DNA from: Pseudanabaena sp. SR411
GTDB lineage: Bacteria > Cyanobacteriota > Cyanobacteriia > Pseudanabaenales > Pseudanabaenaceae
NCBI RefSeq assembly: GCF_002251945.1
Contig: NZ_NDHW01000202.1
Location: forward strand, 26,784 to 60,174
Direction of reading: 5' to 3'
DNA length: 33,391 bases
The notes below the pieces were generated by a model. It was not told the DNA's origin, searched no databases, and saw only the letters and a list, made by a program, of their open reading frames with translations. The position numbers and the translations under genes were made by a program. Below are positions 1-8,647 of the stretch, piece after piece (within the stretch, counting starts at the first letter, position 1; each line of letters starts with the position of its first letter).

Positions 1-98
1 CTTCTCTTCAGCAAAAAGACCTTCTTGGCTATTTCCTTGAGACTGAAGCTCGTGCCGTATTCATCTGAAAATCGCAATAGGTTGCTCCTATATCCCAT
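1..98 (-). CDS. Partial ORF running off the left edge, possible transposase N-terminus
   Basis: On the minus strand an ATG at 96-98 opens 32 codons that stay open to the window edge (MGYRSNLLRFSDEYG at the start). A Shine-Dalgarno AAGGAG lies at 105-110, six bases upstream, which is the main support. The opening M-G-Y...L and the later S-L-K-E-I-A-K vaguely recall the first helix-turn-helix of IS630-type transposases, but the fragment is too short to assign. It could also be the start of an unrelated gene or a degraded relic next to the IS1 insertion. Confidence 0.3.
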   Translation of the reverse strand, partial: MGYRSNLLRFSDEYGTSFSLKEIAKKVFLLKR

Positions 99-512
99 AT
101 TTGGCTCCTTTTTCTTATCTTCCTAAGATACCAAATGGGTTCTATATACTCTTGCCATTTTGACTCCTCTTTTTCATCTCTTCTTTTATACTATCTGTAT
201 CCTCTTCTTTGTGTTTTGGTATAAAGCCAAAACTCTTGCCTAGAAAGCGTTTCAGAGATGGCGTGAAAAGTAAGGAACTAGACATATTATTAACCCAATC
301 CCAAATCGAGCCACCCTACATTTTGATAGGCGATTCCTTTGGCAGCTACAACATGCGCCTATATGCTCATTTGTTTCCCCAAAATGTCGTAGGGCTAATC
401 CTGACTGATGGATTGCATGAGGTAGGAATGCTCAATATGCCTATTCAGTTGAACGCAATAAAGCTATTTTTTCTCTCAGGCTTTCTGATATCTATTTTCG
501 GATCAGCTTTCG

Positions 513-520
513 GAATTATT
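513..520. repeat. Target-site duplication, left copy
   Basis: GAATTATT directly precedes the left end of the IS1-family element and is repeated directly after its right end at 1588-1595. Eight bases is usual for IS1-family insertions. Confidence 0.9.
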
Positions 521-1587
521 GGCACTGGTGAGTTAATTAGTGAGGCAATGAAATCCACTTGAGGATAATAATTCCAGCATAGAAACGGGACGATGAAAAA
601 GTCTGATCGCCATAGCAGGAGTCTTATTCTTACCCAAGCCCACATGAGGTCTCACCCAGTTGTGAACTAATCTTTGCACAGTTACTGCTCGTTGTAATCC
701 TTCGGTATTCTTCGCATACAGGTTTTGTCTGCGGCGATAAGCGCTACACCTCCTTCTCAAAGCACTATTGTTTGCTTCATTGTGATTGGCATGAACGTCA
801 CTCTTATCGCTAATAGCCGTATAGGGATGCTCTGGTTTGAGCCATTCGACACGACGATTGCCCTGTGAACTTTTAATTTTGATAGCAACTTCTAATCCAT
901 GTCGCCATACCTTTCGATGTCCATACTCACGACTTACTTCGGTGGATTTGAGGCGCACACTTGCCATTTGCCATAGTTGTTGGGCATAGCGTCTTTCGCC
1001 ATCGGTAAACCATCGGATGTATTGACTTGCCTTTGACCATTGCCATGCTGTTTTGGTTGCTTTTGCAAATAGTTTAGTATTTTTGAACCCTGCTTTTGCT
1101 TCAATCCAATAGCGACTCTTACGCTCAATGAATGTCACTGTCCAGCCTTTTGACTCACTGGGGGGAAAGGTTCTCGCCTACGCGAGTATAAACTTCTTCG
1201 CCTTCGATGGTGACATCTCCTCCTGTTGGGGCAGATGGACTCCATTGCTGTGAATGCTCTGCCAATTTTTGCTCCCATCTCATGATGCTGACATGGGATT
1301 TTTCCAGTACTCTCCCACTGGCTCTGATTCCCATACCTTCACTCCTCATCTTCATCGCTAAGGACACTACACTTTCTGGTGTTCTCAGCCTTGACATTGG
1401 CGTTCCTGTCCTTTCGCTAAATCTCTTGTTGCATCCTTTACATAAATAATTCTGAACAGCTTTTCCGTCTTGGTGGTGATGTTTGCCGTTTTTGATTGTC
1501 TTTTGGCTTTGGCAGTGGGGGCATTCCATGGCTTTCTCTTTGGCTCTGCTTCTATTTTCTCATGCCACTAATTTAATGACCAGTGCC
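521..1587 (-). mobile_element. IS1-family insertion sequence, 1067 bp, complete ends
   Basis: The two termini are inverted repeats. The left end begins GGCACTGGTGAGTTAATTAG at 521, and the reverse complement of the right end (ending at 1587) begins GGCACTGGTCATTAAATTAG. Over 22 bases there are three mismatches. Flanking 8-bp direct repeats GAATTATT (513-520 and 1588-1595) define the insertion. Inside is one transposase gene on the minus strand, broken by a frameshift. The stop codon of the transposase (533-535) lies inside the left terminal repeat. Removal of the element plus one duplication restores the hydrolase frame, so the insertion point is exact. Confidence 0.92.
533..1529 (-). pseudogene. 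IS1-family transposase, two out-of-frame halves
   Basis: The N-terminal half (1155-1529) starts with an InsA-like zinc finger (C4, C7, then C-K-G-C near residue 30) and a helix-turn-helix (GIRASGRVLEKSHVSIMRW). The C-terminal half (533-1138) carries the catalytic region FIERKSRYWIEAKAG, a W-F-T-D-G-E segment with the second acidic residue, and EANNSALRRRCSAYRRRQN, the IS1 signature with the catalytic glutamate. The halves are separated by a frameshift in a run of six C (minus strand, near 1163-1168). Skipping one C joins them as LSP-SESKGWTVTFIERKSR, which reads like intact relatives. IS1 normally uses a -1 shift; here +1 is needed, so a base insertion, transcriptional slippage or sequencing error is more likely than programmed frameshifting. 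The segment IEGEEVYT has E where relatives, as I recall them, have D in a D-E pair, perhaps the first catalytic residue. Confidence 0.82.
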
Positions 1588-1595
1588 GAATTATT
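1588..1595. repeat. Target-site duplication, right copy
   Basis: GAATTATT, identical to 513-520, abuts the right end of the IS1-family element. Confidence 0.9.
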
Positions 1596-2038
1596 CGACT
1601 ATTGAGATTATGCAGAATATTTGAATTCATCAAGCTAGAATTAAAAAACTTTTCTGAGGATGCACGCGATCGCGTAAAGCGCTCTTTCTGTCTTCCTAAA
1701 CACTGGATGACCATGAGTCAAGAGATTATAAATATAGACAAAAGTGCAATTCAGGTAAGTATTGCTAAACATTTTTGTCAATTGCTGATAGTCAGTATTT
1801 TAAATCCCATTCTTTCTTCAAGCCATCTTTCTGGACTGCTTTAATCCCTCTGCTTAGTATCAACTAATTACGAGATAAAATGCATCTTGAATTTGCAGCT
1901 AATCAACAAATTGTCTTCAGGTTGATGCTTCTAAGAGTAGCCATTTTGTGTGGGTAGATCAACCAGATTTAATCATAAGTAGCGTAAGAACTGTAATCTC
2001 CAAAATAAACTCTTCCCATTAGCAGCAATTAACATTCC

Positions 2039-2096
2039 AATATCAATAAGAGGAGTATTATCGTTAATTAACGATAATACTCCTCTTATTGATATT
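2039..2096. terminator. Perfect 58-bp palindrome downstream of the epimerase-like gene
   Basis: Arms 2039-2067 and 2068-2096 are perfectly complementary with no spacer, centred on TTAATTAA-like sequence. It lies 17 bp past the stop of the minus-strand gene ending at 2114 and probably terminates its transcript. It is AT-rich and lacks the GC-rich apex of most other hairpins in this window. Confidence 0.6.
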
Positions 2097-2113
2097 ATTA
2101 GAACTGTAATTCC

Positions 2114-2983
2114 TTAGAAAAAGTTTGCAGTAATACTTACTGTAGCACTACAGCTAGCATTGGGTTCTAGTACAGTTAAATACTCCTTAGTATTCAAAGA
2201 ATTGCGAGTTGCACTCCAAGGCTCTAGACAATAGAAATCTTTACCCTTAACCGTCCAAAACACTAGATAGGTATAAAAATCATCGTAATCGATCGCAATT
2301 TTAAGTTTGCGATCATTGTCATTTACTGAAGTTGAACGACTGGAAAGCTTACCAAATACTGAGTCAATCTCATCTTGATCGAAGTTAAACTTGCCATCAA
2401 AATCAAAACTCTCCTTAGTGCGATTATCCTCGTAGCGTCCAGAAGGAATATTGGATTCGATCTGATTTTTGTCACCGCAGAGAAAATAGGGATGGAAGCC
2501 TGAAGAGAACGGCATCGGTGTAGAAGAGAGATTTTTATATTCTTGGCGAATCTCTAAGGTATTGCCGCGCAACGTATAAGTAAAAGCTAAATGGAAATCA
2601 AATGGATAGACAGCTTTAGTTTGTTCATTGCTACCTAGCTCAATGGTTACACTTGCTCCACCATCATTACTTTGTGATGTTGCTGTCCAAGGTAACTCAC
2701 GGGCAAAACCATGCTGTTTGATTTTGTAGTCAGTTCCATCGACATTGTAAGTATCATTGGGCAAGTTACCACAGAGCGGAAATAAAATCGGATTGCCACC
2801 TCTAACGCTCAAATCAGGATGGGTAAAGCGTTCAGTATCAAGGTAGAAAACTTCTTGGTTGTTGATCCGCCAACTTGTGACAATGCCACCGCGCTCTGGC
2901 ACAACTTCTATTTGAGAATTTGCGCTCTCATCAGACAAGATATAGGTATGGTATTGCTTTTGCTGAGAAGAAACTTTATACAC
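2114..2983 (-). CDS. Aldose 1-epimerase / hexose-phosphate mutarotase-like protein
   Basis: Product of about 289 residues of the galactose-mutarotase-like fold, which interconverts alpha and beta anomers of sugars or sugar phosphates in the cytoplasm. Family landmarks in order: EVVPERGGIVTSW, GGNPILFPLCGNLPND, KQHGFARELPW (first catalytic-type histidine), SSGFHPYF (second histidine) and FYCLEPWSATRNSLN (the C-terminal E-P-W typical of the family, bearing the likely general-base glutamate). A longer frame opens with TTG at 3007, but I chose GTG at 2981-2983 because AAGG lies at 2992-2995 at good spacing and a TATAAT box lies at 3014-3019, too close for the upstream start. Substrate (free aldose or hexose-6-phosphate) is not resolvable. 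It follows the DCC gene on the same strand after 67 bp. Confidence 0.82.
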   Translation of the reverse strand: MYKVSSQQKQYHTYILSDESANSQIEVVPERGGIVTSWRINNQEVFYLDTERFTHPDLSVRGGNPILFPLCGNLPNDTYNVDGTDYKIKQHGFARELPWTATSQSNDGGASVTIELGSNEQTKAVYPFDFHLAFTYTLRGNTLEIRQEYKNLSSTPMPFSSGFHPYFLCGDKNQIESNIPSGRYEDNRTKESFDFDGKFNFDQDEIDSVFGKLSSRSTSVNDNDRKLKIAIDYDDFYTYLVFWTVKGKDFYCLEPWSATRNSLNTKEYLTVLEPNASCSATVSITANFF

Positions 2984-3013
2984 AAATTTTGCCTTGTAAC
3001 ATTGCAAAAATGA

Positions 3014-3019
3014 TTATAT
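3014..3019 (-). promoter_or_regulatory. Probable -10 box upstream of the epimerase-like gene
   Basis: TATAAT on the minus strand, about 30 bases before the GTG start at 2983. No convincing -35 hexamer is visible. It implies that this gene can be transcribed separately from the DCC gene upstream. Confidence 0.4.
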
Positions 3020-3050
3020 AGCAAAGTAGAGGGAGAGCTTAGTATTCTCA

Positions 3051-3455
3051 CTACTTTCTCGCCGCACAACCAAATGGATAAGCTGTGTGGTAGGTGCGAT
3101 CGCGTTTTCCAAATAGTTTATAGCGATTGTCTCTAATCTGAATATAGGTCGAATCTCCAAGAGATTTAAGAGGTGCGATCGCTCGATATGCCGATATCAA
3201 AGCTTTGCCCATAGGCAATAGGCGCGTAATTTCTTCAGCAGCCTCACTACCTTGCCATCTTTGGGTAGGAACTTGGCGATCAATTAAGATCATACCCATT
3301 TCACAATCGTCAGTTGTGACATTAAAGATTTCTAATGTCTGTGCATCCTGCATGGGGATATAGCAAAACTGATGCCCGCGATCGAACCTTTCTAGCAGAC
3401 TGACAAAGCTAGCACAAAGATTACAATTACCGTCATAAATCACAACATAGTTCAT
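3051..3455 (-). CDS. DCC-family thiol-disulfide oxidoreductase (DUF393)
   Basis: Product of 134 residues. The N-terminus MNYVVIYDGNCNLCASFVSL has the family signature Y-D-G-x-C-x-x-C, with D8 and the C11/C14 pair. A second family feature is QDAQTLEIFNV followed by M-I-L-I-D and a helical region ending RLLPMGKALISAYRAI. The family is thioredoxin-like and is usually membrane-associated or electron-transfer linked; the partner is unknown. The frame is open upstream to 3521 but that part is encoded by the hairpin at 3481-3535, so ATG at 3453-3455 is the start. It lies between the pentapeptide-repeat gene and the epimerase-like gene, all on the minus strand, but the hairpin upstream suggests its own promoter. 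Confidence 0.85.
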   Translation of the reverse strand: MNYVVIYDGNCNLCASFVSLLERFDRGHQFCYIPMQDAQTLEIFNVTTDDCEMGMILIDRQVPTQRWQGSEAAEEITRLLPMGKALISAYRAIAPLKSLGDSTYIQIRDNRYKLFGKRDRTYHTAYPFGCAARK

Positions 3456-3480
3456 AAAAGTTAGGGTTCTGAAATTTAAT

Positions 3481-3535
3481 AGAGAACCGATTTTTTGTGG
3501 CGCGGCTTCGCCGCGCCACAAAAAATCGGTTCTCT
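3481..3535. terminator. Perfect hairpin (26-bp arms, TTC loop) after the pentapeptide-repeat gene
   Basis: Arms 3481-3506 and 3510-3535. AT-rich outer stem with AACCGATTTTTT, GC-rich tip GCGCGGC. It starts 16 bp beyond the stop of the 1597-residue gene, so a terminator role for the minus strand is likely. The outer stem resembles those at 20338 and 31471. Confidence 0.65.
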
Positions 3536-3550
3536 ATTGTTTTTTAGTGC

Positions 3551-6500
3551 TTATTGAAATTTACAAGGACCTTTCGCTCCATTAGGACAGATTGTTTCCT
3601 CATCTGTTTTTGGCAGCTTGTTCTTATCGAAGGTAACACGGGTAAGGTTAATTCCATTAAGCTTGGCTCCACTCCAGTTAGCGCCATTGATCTGACTACC
3701 AGTGAGATTAGCTCCACTCAGGTCTGTATTAGTCATGTCAGTATAGTTGAGCTTGGCATTAGATAGATTAGCGCGTTTAAGACTGGTAAAGCTCAAATTT
3801 AATCCTGACAGCTCTTGGCTTGCTAAATTACGTCCTTCGCGAGGCTGATTGACAATCTGCCATGCAAGTAAAGTTGTGGCACTAAATTTTGTTGCTTTCT
3901 CTGTTCCTTGAGCACCAATTTTAGAACCTTTCAAGTTAGCGCCTTCCATTTTTGCCCCAACAAAATTAGAGCGCGTCAGATCGGCTCCCGCTAAATCAAC
4001 GAGATTCATTTGAGCCTTGTTAAACTCTGACCAAATTACACTAGATTGGATTAATCTCGCTCGACTCAAATTAGCATTAGTAAAGTTCACTCCATCAAGG
4101 TTTGCTTCCTGAAAATTTGCACCAACAAGACTTGCATCTTGCATTTTTGCGCCCGTAAGAATGGATTTGCTAAAGTCAACGTTATCCAGCTTGGCTCCTT
4201 TGAAATCCGCATTTGTGAAATCTTTACCACTGGCATCTTTAAATAGCCCCCACCGCAAACCTAAATCAAATACAGGTCTATTGAGAAGACTATAAAGTAG
4301 AAAAGCTCCGCCGATCACCCCTAATCCGATCGCAGGAAGTTTGAGATAATTTTGCCATAGCGACTCTAAGCTGACAGTAGGTATCGTTAACTTGGGCTTA
4401 CTAGAAGTGTTTGGCGGTGGTGCTACTGGCTGTTCATAGCCACCATACGCATCGTAGTTGTCTTCAGTAAACCGATTAAAATCAACTTGATCGGGGGGCG
4501 TACCCATACGTGCTTGTGTCGAATCACCAAAACTTGCCATTGGCTTACGGCGATCTCGAGGAATTTCTCTAGTCTCACTTATGCCTGTTACATCAGATCG
4601 GAAAGATTCCGTTGGATTAGTTCTAACCCTAGAAGGTAATTGTGTACTTTGAGGACTGATCGTGGTGATACTGTCAGATAAATCACCGCTATCTAGTAAA
4701 CCTGACCAATCTGTATTGTCATCATGAATTTCCAAGCCAAGATCGTTAAAATCAGGTAATCCAGTTTCTTTGCGCTTAGGAACACTAGAAGAGTTGCGCT
4801 CTTTCCGTTCTCTATTTTGTGGAACTTTCCCGACCGATGCTCCTGCACTTGAGGGCATTGTTAGATCACCATAGGAAGATCCTGTTGATGCTCTTCCTCC
4901 AGAAAGCACCGTATCAGCATCTAATAATTCTGACCAGCCTTCATCAATTGAAGTGATCGGTTTACGCTGCCTATGTTGATCTGGTTGTGAGTGAAATCGA
5001 TCAAAATCATCTTCATTTTTTCTGCCCATTCTATTTTGGGGCTGTGGCTGAGAGCTAGTATGTGGCTGAGAGCTAGTATGTGGCTGAGATGGGGCTGGAG
5101 TCGTACTACCTTGAGTAGGATTGCGCTTTGGTGGTAATGGGGGAAGAAAAGGTGGTGGTGGTGGGTTATTGATAGATGGAGAAGTTGGTTCTTGCTTGCT
5201 CAGAGGAGGAAGACTTGGAGGTGCGGGAGCGATCGGTGGTGCTGATGGTGTCAACCCAGTAGATATTTGTGGAGAGACAAACCCATCGTCAGAGAGTGGG
5301 TCAAAACTATCTAGATCAAAATCATCTAAAAAGTCATGATCGCTTGGATCTAGATCGAACTTTGATGATGCTAAATTTGAATTGGGAGATGCCATGGGGG
5401 ATGAATCTTTCACTGACACGAAATCATTAAAACCATCTGCTTCTGGTACAAAACCATTGAGTAAATCATGGGCTAAAGCTTCTTCCTGAAAATTTACTTC
5501 TGAATAGTTGTCATTGAGTAAATCATTTACCAAAGCTTCCTCAAATGGATCACTTGCTCCAGCTAAGTTATCTTCCAACCCATCTATAGAATTGCTAGCA
5601 GAATGATGAGGACTGAATCCTGCAGAGAGTGAATCTTCTACGGATGAATCAGCAACAGGACGACTTGGAGTAAGTGTTGTAGGAATACTGCTAAGATTAA
5701 ACTCAGAAGCAGGAAGTTCTAATAAGCTATCTTCATCAAAAGAAGCTAGATCGAAATTATCGTCTAGCATACTTTCTAAATCATCATCCGCATGACTAGG
5801 ATCTGTAACAACTGATTGAGCAGTACTTGTATTCCAATTAGATTCTTCTGAACTAAAGTTGACTGGTGGAACTATATCATTGCTAAAACTATCAGCATAA
5901 TTAGCAAAATTATCATCTAAACCTGAGTCAGCAAATTCCTCTCCAGCTAAACTATTTGTATAATTGGCAAAGTCAGAGTCAGTAGCTTGTTCAGCCATAG
6001 ATTCAAGGCTTTCCCATTCTGGCGATGGAGGAATATAGTTCTCAGAATGGTCAAATTCTTTGTCTGCTAAACTCGAATATATGTCATCGTGAGATGGAGT
6101 ATTAAATTCGTTGAAATTGTTAAACTGTTGTTGGTCGGGAAGTTGCTCAAAGGTATCTGGGTTTCCTGAGATATCATTAAAATCATCATATATTTGTGGA
6201 ATCTCGGAATTAATAGTTTCAGGATTACTGATACTTTCGCTTTCAGCTAGTTCGTTGACATTATCAGCGATCGCCCAATCATCTTCATCAAGATTGTTGC
6301 TAAAATCAAAGTCTTCATTGAGAGGCTGCTCTAGGAAGTTATTGTCAACTGCACCTAGCAAATCATCATTAAAAATTTCCGAAGGTTGATCTGAAGGGGA
6401 CAAATAGTCTTCTGTTTCGACTAACTCTTCCTGCCATACATCATTACCACGACTGATTTCAGCTTCTAGACTTGCGCTCCAATCAGTTTCATTGCCAATA

Positions 6501-8344
6501 CCAATTTCAGCTTCTAGGCTTTCACTCCAACTCGCTTCATCACTAAGCCCAATATCGAAATTAATTTCATCTTCTGGCGATGCCTCCCAACTGACATCAG
6601 CACTAATGTTATGAACATCTATGCCTTCAGAATCAATTTCTACGCCCCAATTCTGATTGTCAACCGCGTCTTCATGTTCGTTATTTGCTTGCTCAAAATT
6701 TGCTTGCTCAAACGTCTGTTCAAAAGGTGCTTCAGTCTGAAGGTCGAACTCTGGCTCGAAAGACAATGACTCAACAACTTCTATCCTAGAATCCACATTA
6801 GCTGTCTCAAAGTTAGCGGGTTCTTCTGCTTCAGAAGACTCTAGATTAGGCAGATCAAAGTCAATATTTTCTTCTACTTCAGAAGTAGCATTAGCCAACT
6901 CAAAATCAACATATTCTTCTGCTTCATAAAGAGTATTGGCTAACTCAAAATCAATATTTTCTTCTGCTTCAGGTAGGTCTACTTGTGATCCACTAGCCCA
7001 GTCATCAGATGTACCAAAAGCATTATCGATAGATGTAGTAGATAATATCAACTCGCTATCTATGCTAGAAGGGCTATCCCACACAGCATCATCGATCGCA
7101 TTTTCGATAACCTCACCCCAATCATTAGTGAATGTATTTTCAACTGATTCATCAAGGGGAGCAGAATCAAGGTTTGACGAATTACTCGACCACATCTCAT
7201 CTTCAATCACGTTTGGATTAAAGGATGCTTCATACTGGGACGCTACAAAGTCATCATCTAATGTATTAGCAGCTTCTGCTCCCAGATTGCCAACTTCAAA
7301 ATCATCAAAAGGTAGATCCTGATCTTGTGAATTTTGTAATTCATTCTGAAACTCACTTGGGAAATTATCTTGAATTTCAAAATCATCGACAAGCTGATTA
7401 AATTGTATTTCTTCAGCTTGTATTTCTTCAGACAGATCTAAATCACTAACTAATAAGTCATCTATTCCATCTGAATAATTAATCTCAGCAAATTGATCAG
7501 AGACTAGATCTATACTTTCAAATTCCTCTACAGTATTTCCAACAACCTCTGAAACTTGAGTTGATGTTTCAGAAGATCCACTGACAATATCGAGACTGAG
7601 TTCGCTAGATGGCTGATTAAAATTGTCTTCTAATATTCCTGAAATACTATCCCAGTCACTATCATTTTCAATAGTACTTAAATCGAAACTTGAGTCATCA
7701 TTATCATCTAGCAGTTCTGCTAGTCCTTGTATCTTACCTTCGGTATTATCGATCTCGCTTTGTAGCCCATCAATACTCAGTGGGGTTGAAGTGTCAAACC
7801 CTAAAGAGTCTAGATCGGCAAAATCCGAGTTGTCTAAAAAATCCAATCCATCTAAGCCCAGATCTTCTTCATCGAAACTGAGACTATCGGGCTTTGGTTG
7901 AAGAGTTGTCTGAGATTGACCAATATCTTGGTATGAAGGGTTAGCTTTGGCTTTGATATCTGAGTCATCCATCCTTGTCTTGAGATCAGACACAATCAAC
8001 CAATCAATATCGCCCACTTCATTGTTGTTAGGAGGAATACTGCCCTGACTATTTGAGGTATTGGATGTATTCCTTGAAGAAATAGAGCGCTCAATTGGCT
8101 CATCTAAACCTAGCGATCGCAACCATTCTAAATCTTCAAGATCATTCTCAGCAGCTTGGTTACTAAATACTTGGGAAGGTGAGCTTACTGGAGATTGATT
8201 TGATCCTGATTTGCTGTCTGGAGATCCGCCAATTCGCGTACTAATATCCGATATAATCATCCAATCGACATCAGCAGCATCAGCCTTCTTATCTGGTTCG
8301 TTAGCGCCTTGACCTTTTTGTGGGATATTTTTATTGGAAGCCAT
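3551..8344 (-). CDS. Very large acidic protein with one membrane segment and C-terminal pentapeptide repeats
   Basis: Product of 1597 residues, starting at ATG 8342-8344. Roughly residues 1-1030 are low-complexity and strongly acidic (D, E, S, N, with very few K/R), probably disordered. Near the N-terminus a short motif recurs: DVDWMIISDISTR (about residue 25) and DIDWLIVSDLKTR (about 113), with looser D-x-x-W-x-x-L relatives later (DEGWSELLDAD, NTDWSGLLDSGD). Near 1035-1085 lies a proline-rich stretch, then a more basic linker. A single hydrophobic helix (AIGLGVIGGAFLLYSLL, about 1335-1355) precedes about 200 residues of A-(D/N)-L-x-x pentapeptide repeats forming a right-handed beta-helix, for example ANFQEANLDGVNFTNANLSR. 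The C-terminus ends with a CPNGAKGPC-type tail. The pentapeptide part is certain; the rest matches nothing I recognise. Plausibly a scaffold with a flexible acidic arm. Topology is unknown because no signal peptide is seen. Confidence 0.85.
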   Translation of the reverse strand: MASNKNIPQKGQGANEPDKKADAADVDWMIISDISTRIGGSPDSKSGSNQSPVSSPSQVFSNQAAENDLEDLEWLRSLGLDEPIERSISSRNTSNTSNSQGSIPPNNNEVGDIDWLIVSDLKTRMDDSDIKAKANPSYQDIGQSQTTLQPKPDSLSFDEEDLGLDGLDFLDNSDFADLDSLGFDTSTPLSIDGLQSEIDNTEGKIQGLAELLDDNDDSSFDLSTIENDSDWDSISGILEDNFNQPSSELSLDIVSGSSETSTQVSEVVGNTVEEFESIDLVSDQFAEINYSDGIDDLLVSDLDLSEEIQAEEIQFNQLVDDFEIQDNFPSEFQNELQNSQDQDLPFDDFEVGNLGAEAANTLDDDFVASQYEASFNPNVIEDEMWSSNSSNLDSAPLDESVENTFTNDWGEVIENAIDDAVWDSPSSIDSELILSTTSIDNAFGTSDDWASGSQVDLPEAEENIDFELANTLYEAEEYVDFELANATSEVEENIDFDLPNLESSEAEEPANFETANVDSRIEVVESLSFEPEFDLQTEAPFEQTFEQANFEQANNEHEDAVDNQNWGVEIDSEGIDVHNISADVSWEASPEDEINFDIGLSDEASWSESLEAEIGIGNETDWSASLEAEISRGNDVWQEELVETEDYLSPSDQPSEIFNDDLLGAVDNNFLEQPLNEDFDFSNNLDEDDWAIADNVNELAESESISNPETINSEIPQIYDDFNDISGNPDTFEQLPDQQQFNNFNEFNTPSHDDIYSSLADKEFDHSENYIPPSPEWESLESMAEQATDSDFANYTNSLAGEEFADSGLDDNFANYADSFSNDIVPPVNFSSEESNWNTSTAQSVVTDPSHADDDLESMLDDNFDLASFDEDSLLELPASEFNLSSIPTTLTPSRPVADSSVEDSLSAGFSPHHSASNSIDGLEDNLAGASDPFEEALVNDLLNDNYSEVNFQEEALAHDLLNGFVPEADGFNDFVSVKDSSPMASPNSNLASSKFDLDPSDHDFLDDFDLDSFDPLSDDGFVSPQISTGLTPSAPPIAPAPPSLPPLSKQEPTSPSINNPPPPPFLPPLPPKRNPTQGSTTPAPSQPHTSSQPHTSSQPQPQNRMGRKNEDDFDRFHSQPDQHRQRKPITSIDEGWSELLDADTVLSGGRASTGSSYGDLTMPSSAGASVGKVPQNRERKERNSSSVPKRKETGLPDFNDLGLEIHDDNTDWSGLLDSGDLSDSITTISPQSTQLPSRVRTNPTESFRSDVTGISETREIPRDRRKPMASFGDSTQARMGTPPDQVDFNRFTEDNYDAYGGYEQPVAPPPNTSSKPKLTIPTVSLESLWQNYLKLPAIGLGVIGGAFLLYSLLNRPVFDLGLRWGLFKDASGKDFTNADFKGAKLDNVDFSKSILTGAKMQDASLVGANFQEANLDGVNFTNANLSRARLIQSSVIWSEFNKAQMNLVDLAGADLTRSNFVGAKMEGANLKGSKIGAQGTEKATKFSATTLLAWQIVNQPREGRNLASQELSGLNLSFTSLKRANLSNAKLNYTDMTNTDLSGANLTGSQINGANWSGAKLNGINLTRVTFDKNKLPKTDEETICPNGAKGPCKFQ

Positions 8345-8647
8345 GAATCAATCCTCAGCATTATGTTCGGGCTTGCACCGCTAGGCGCTTTCTAAAAATT
8401 AGATCGCAATTTTAGTTGGATACATTTAACGTTATTTCAAACCATAGCTTATCAACAACGTTAGTGTGATTTTAACAAATAACGATTTTCATCAGCAAAT
8501 CTTAAATCAATAGCAATAAGCGTTTTATTCTAGACTCTTGCAAGCTTTAATTATTTCATTGCATATAAAGTTTAAGCTAATCTTAACAAACAAGATCTAC
8601 AAAAGTAGAGTTGACACTTCACTTTCTGTAGGCAGTTCACATTGTGG
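8345..8647. other. Intergenic spacer upstream of the large acidic-protein gene
   Basis: About 300 bp of AT-rich sequence between the large minus-strand gene and the hairpin at 8648. No ORF or repeat was found. It must hold the promoter of the large gene, but no clear -35/-10 pair was identified. Confidence 0.4.

Larger units (their letters stand above)
209..2022 (+). pseudogene. Alpha/beta-hydrolase pseudogene, split by an IS1-family element and further frameshifted
   Basis: The left part (209-520) encodes a typical alpha/beta-hydrolase stretch: EPPYILIGDSFGSYNMRLYA contains the nucleophile elbow (usually GHSFGG, here GDSFGS with the serine kept), followed by FPQNVVGLILTDGLHE. At 520 the frame enters an insertion sequence. 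If 521-1587 and one copy of the 8-bp duplication are removed, the frame continues without a break into 1596-1844 (RSFCLPKHWMTMSQEIINI), as in this family. After that it is decayed: about two extra T near 1797 shift the frame, a TAA stands at 1865-1867, and another shift near 1915 leads to ASKSSHFVWVDQPDLI, the catalytic-histidine end of the fold, ending at 2022. The N-terminal beta strands expected upstream of 209 are not recognisable. Non-functional with high confidence; the original substrate cannot be told. Confidence 0.8.

Noticed and set aside
934-1128. Minus-strand 64-residue ORF inside the IS
   Set aside because: Alternative frame of the transposase without any family resemblance.
1155-1170. 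Programmed -1 frameshift in the transposase, as in classical IS1
   Set aside because: The halves are joined by a +1 shift; a -1 shift does not give the SESKGWTVTFIERKSR sequence.
3456-3521. N-terminal extension of the DCC protein
   Set aside because: The residues are encoded by the hairpin 3481-3535, and family members begin at MNYVVIYDG.
5121-5339. Glycine-rich plus-strand ORF
   Set aside because: It is the reverse of the proline-rich codons of the large acidic protein gene; no ribosome site or family resemblance. The other plus-strand ORFs inside 3551-8344 are rejected for the same reason.
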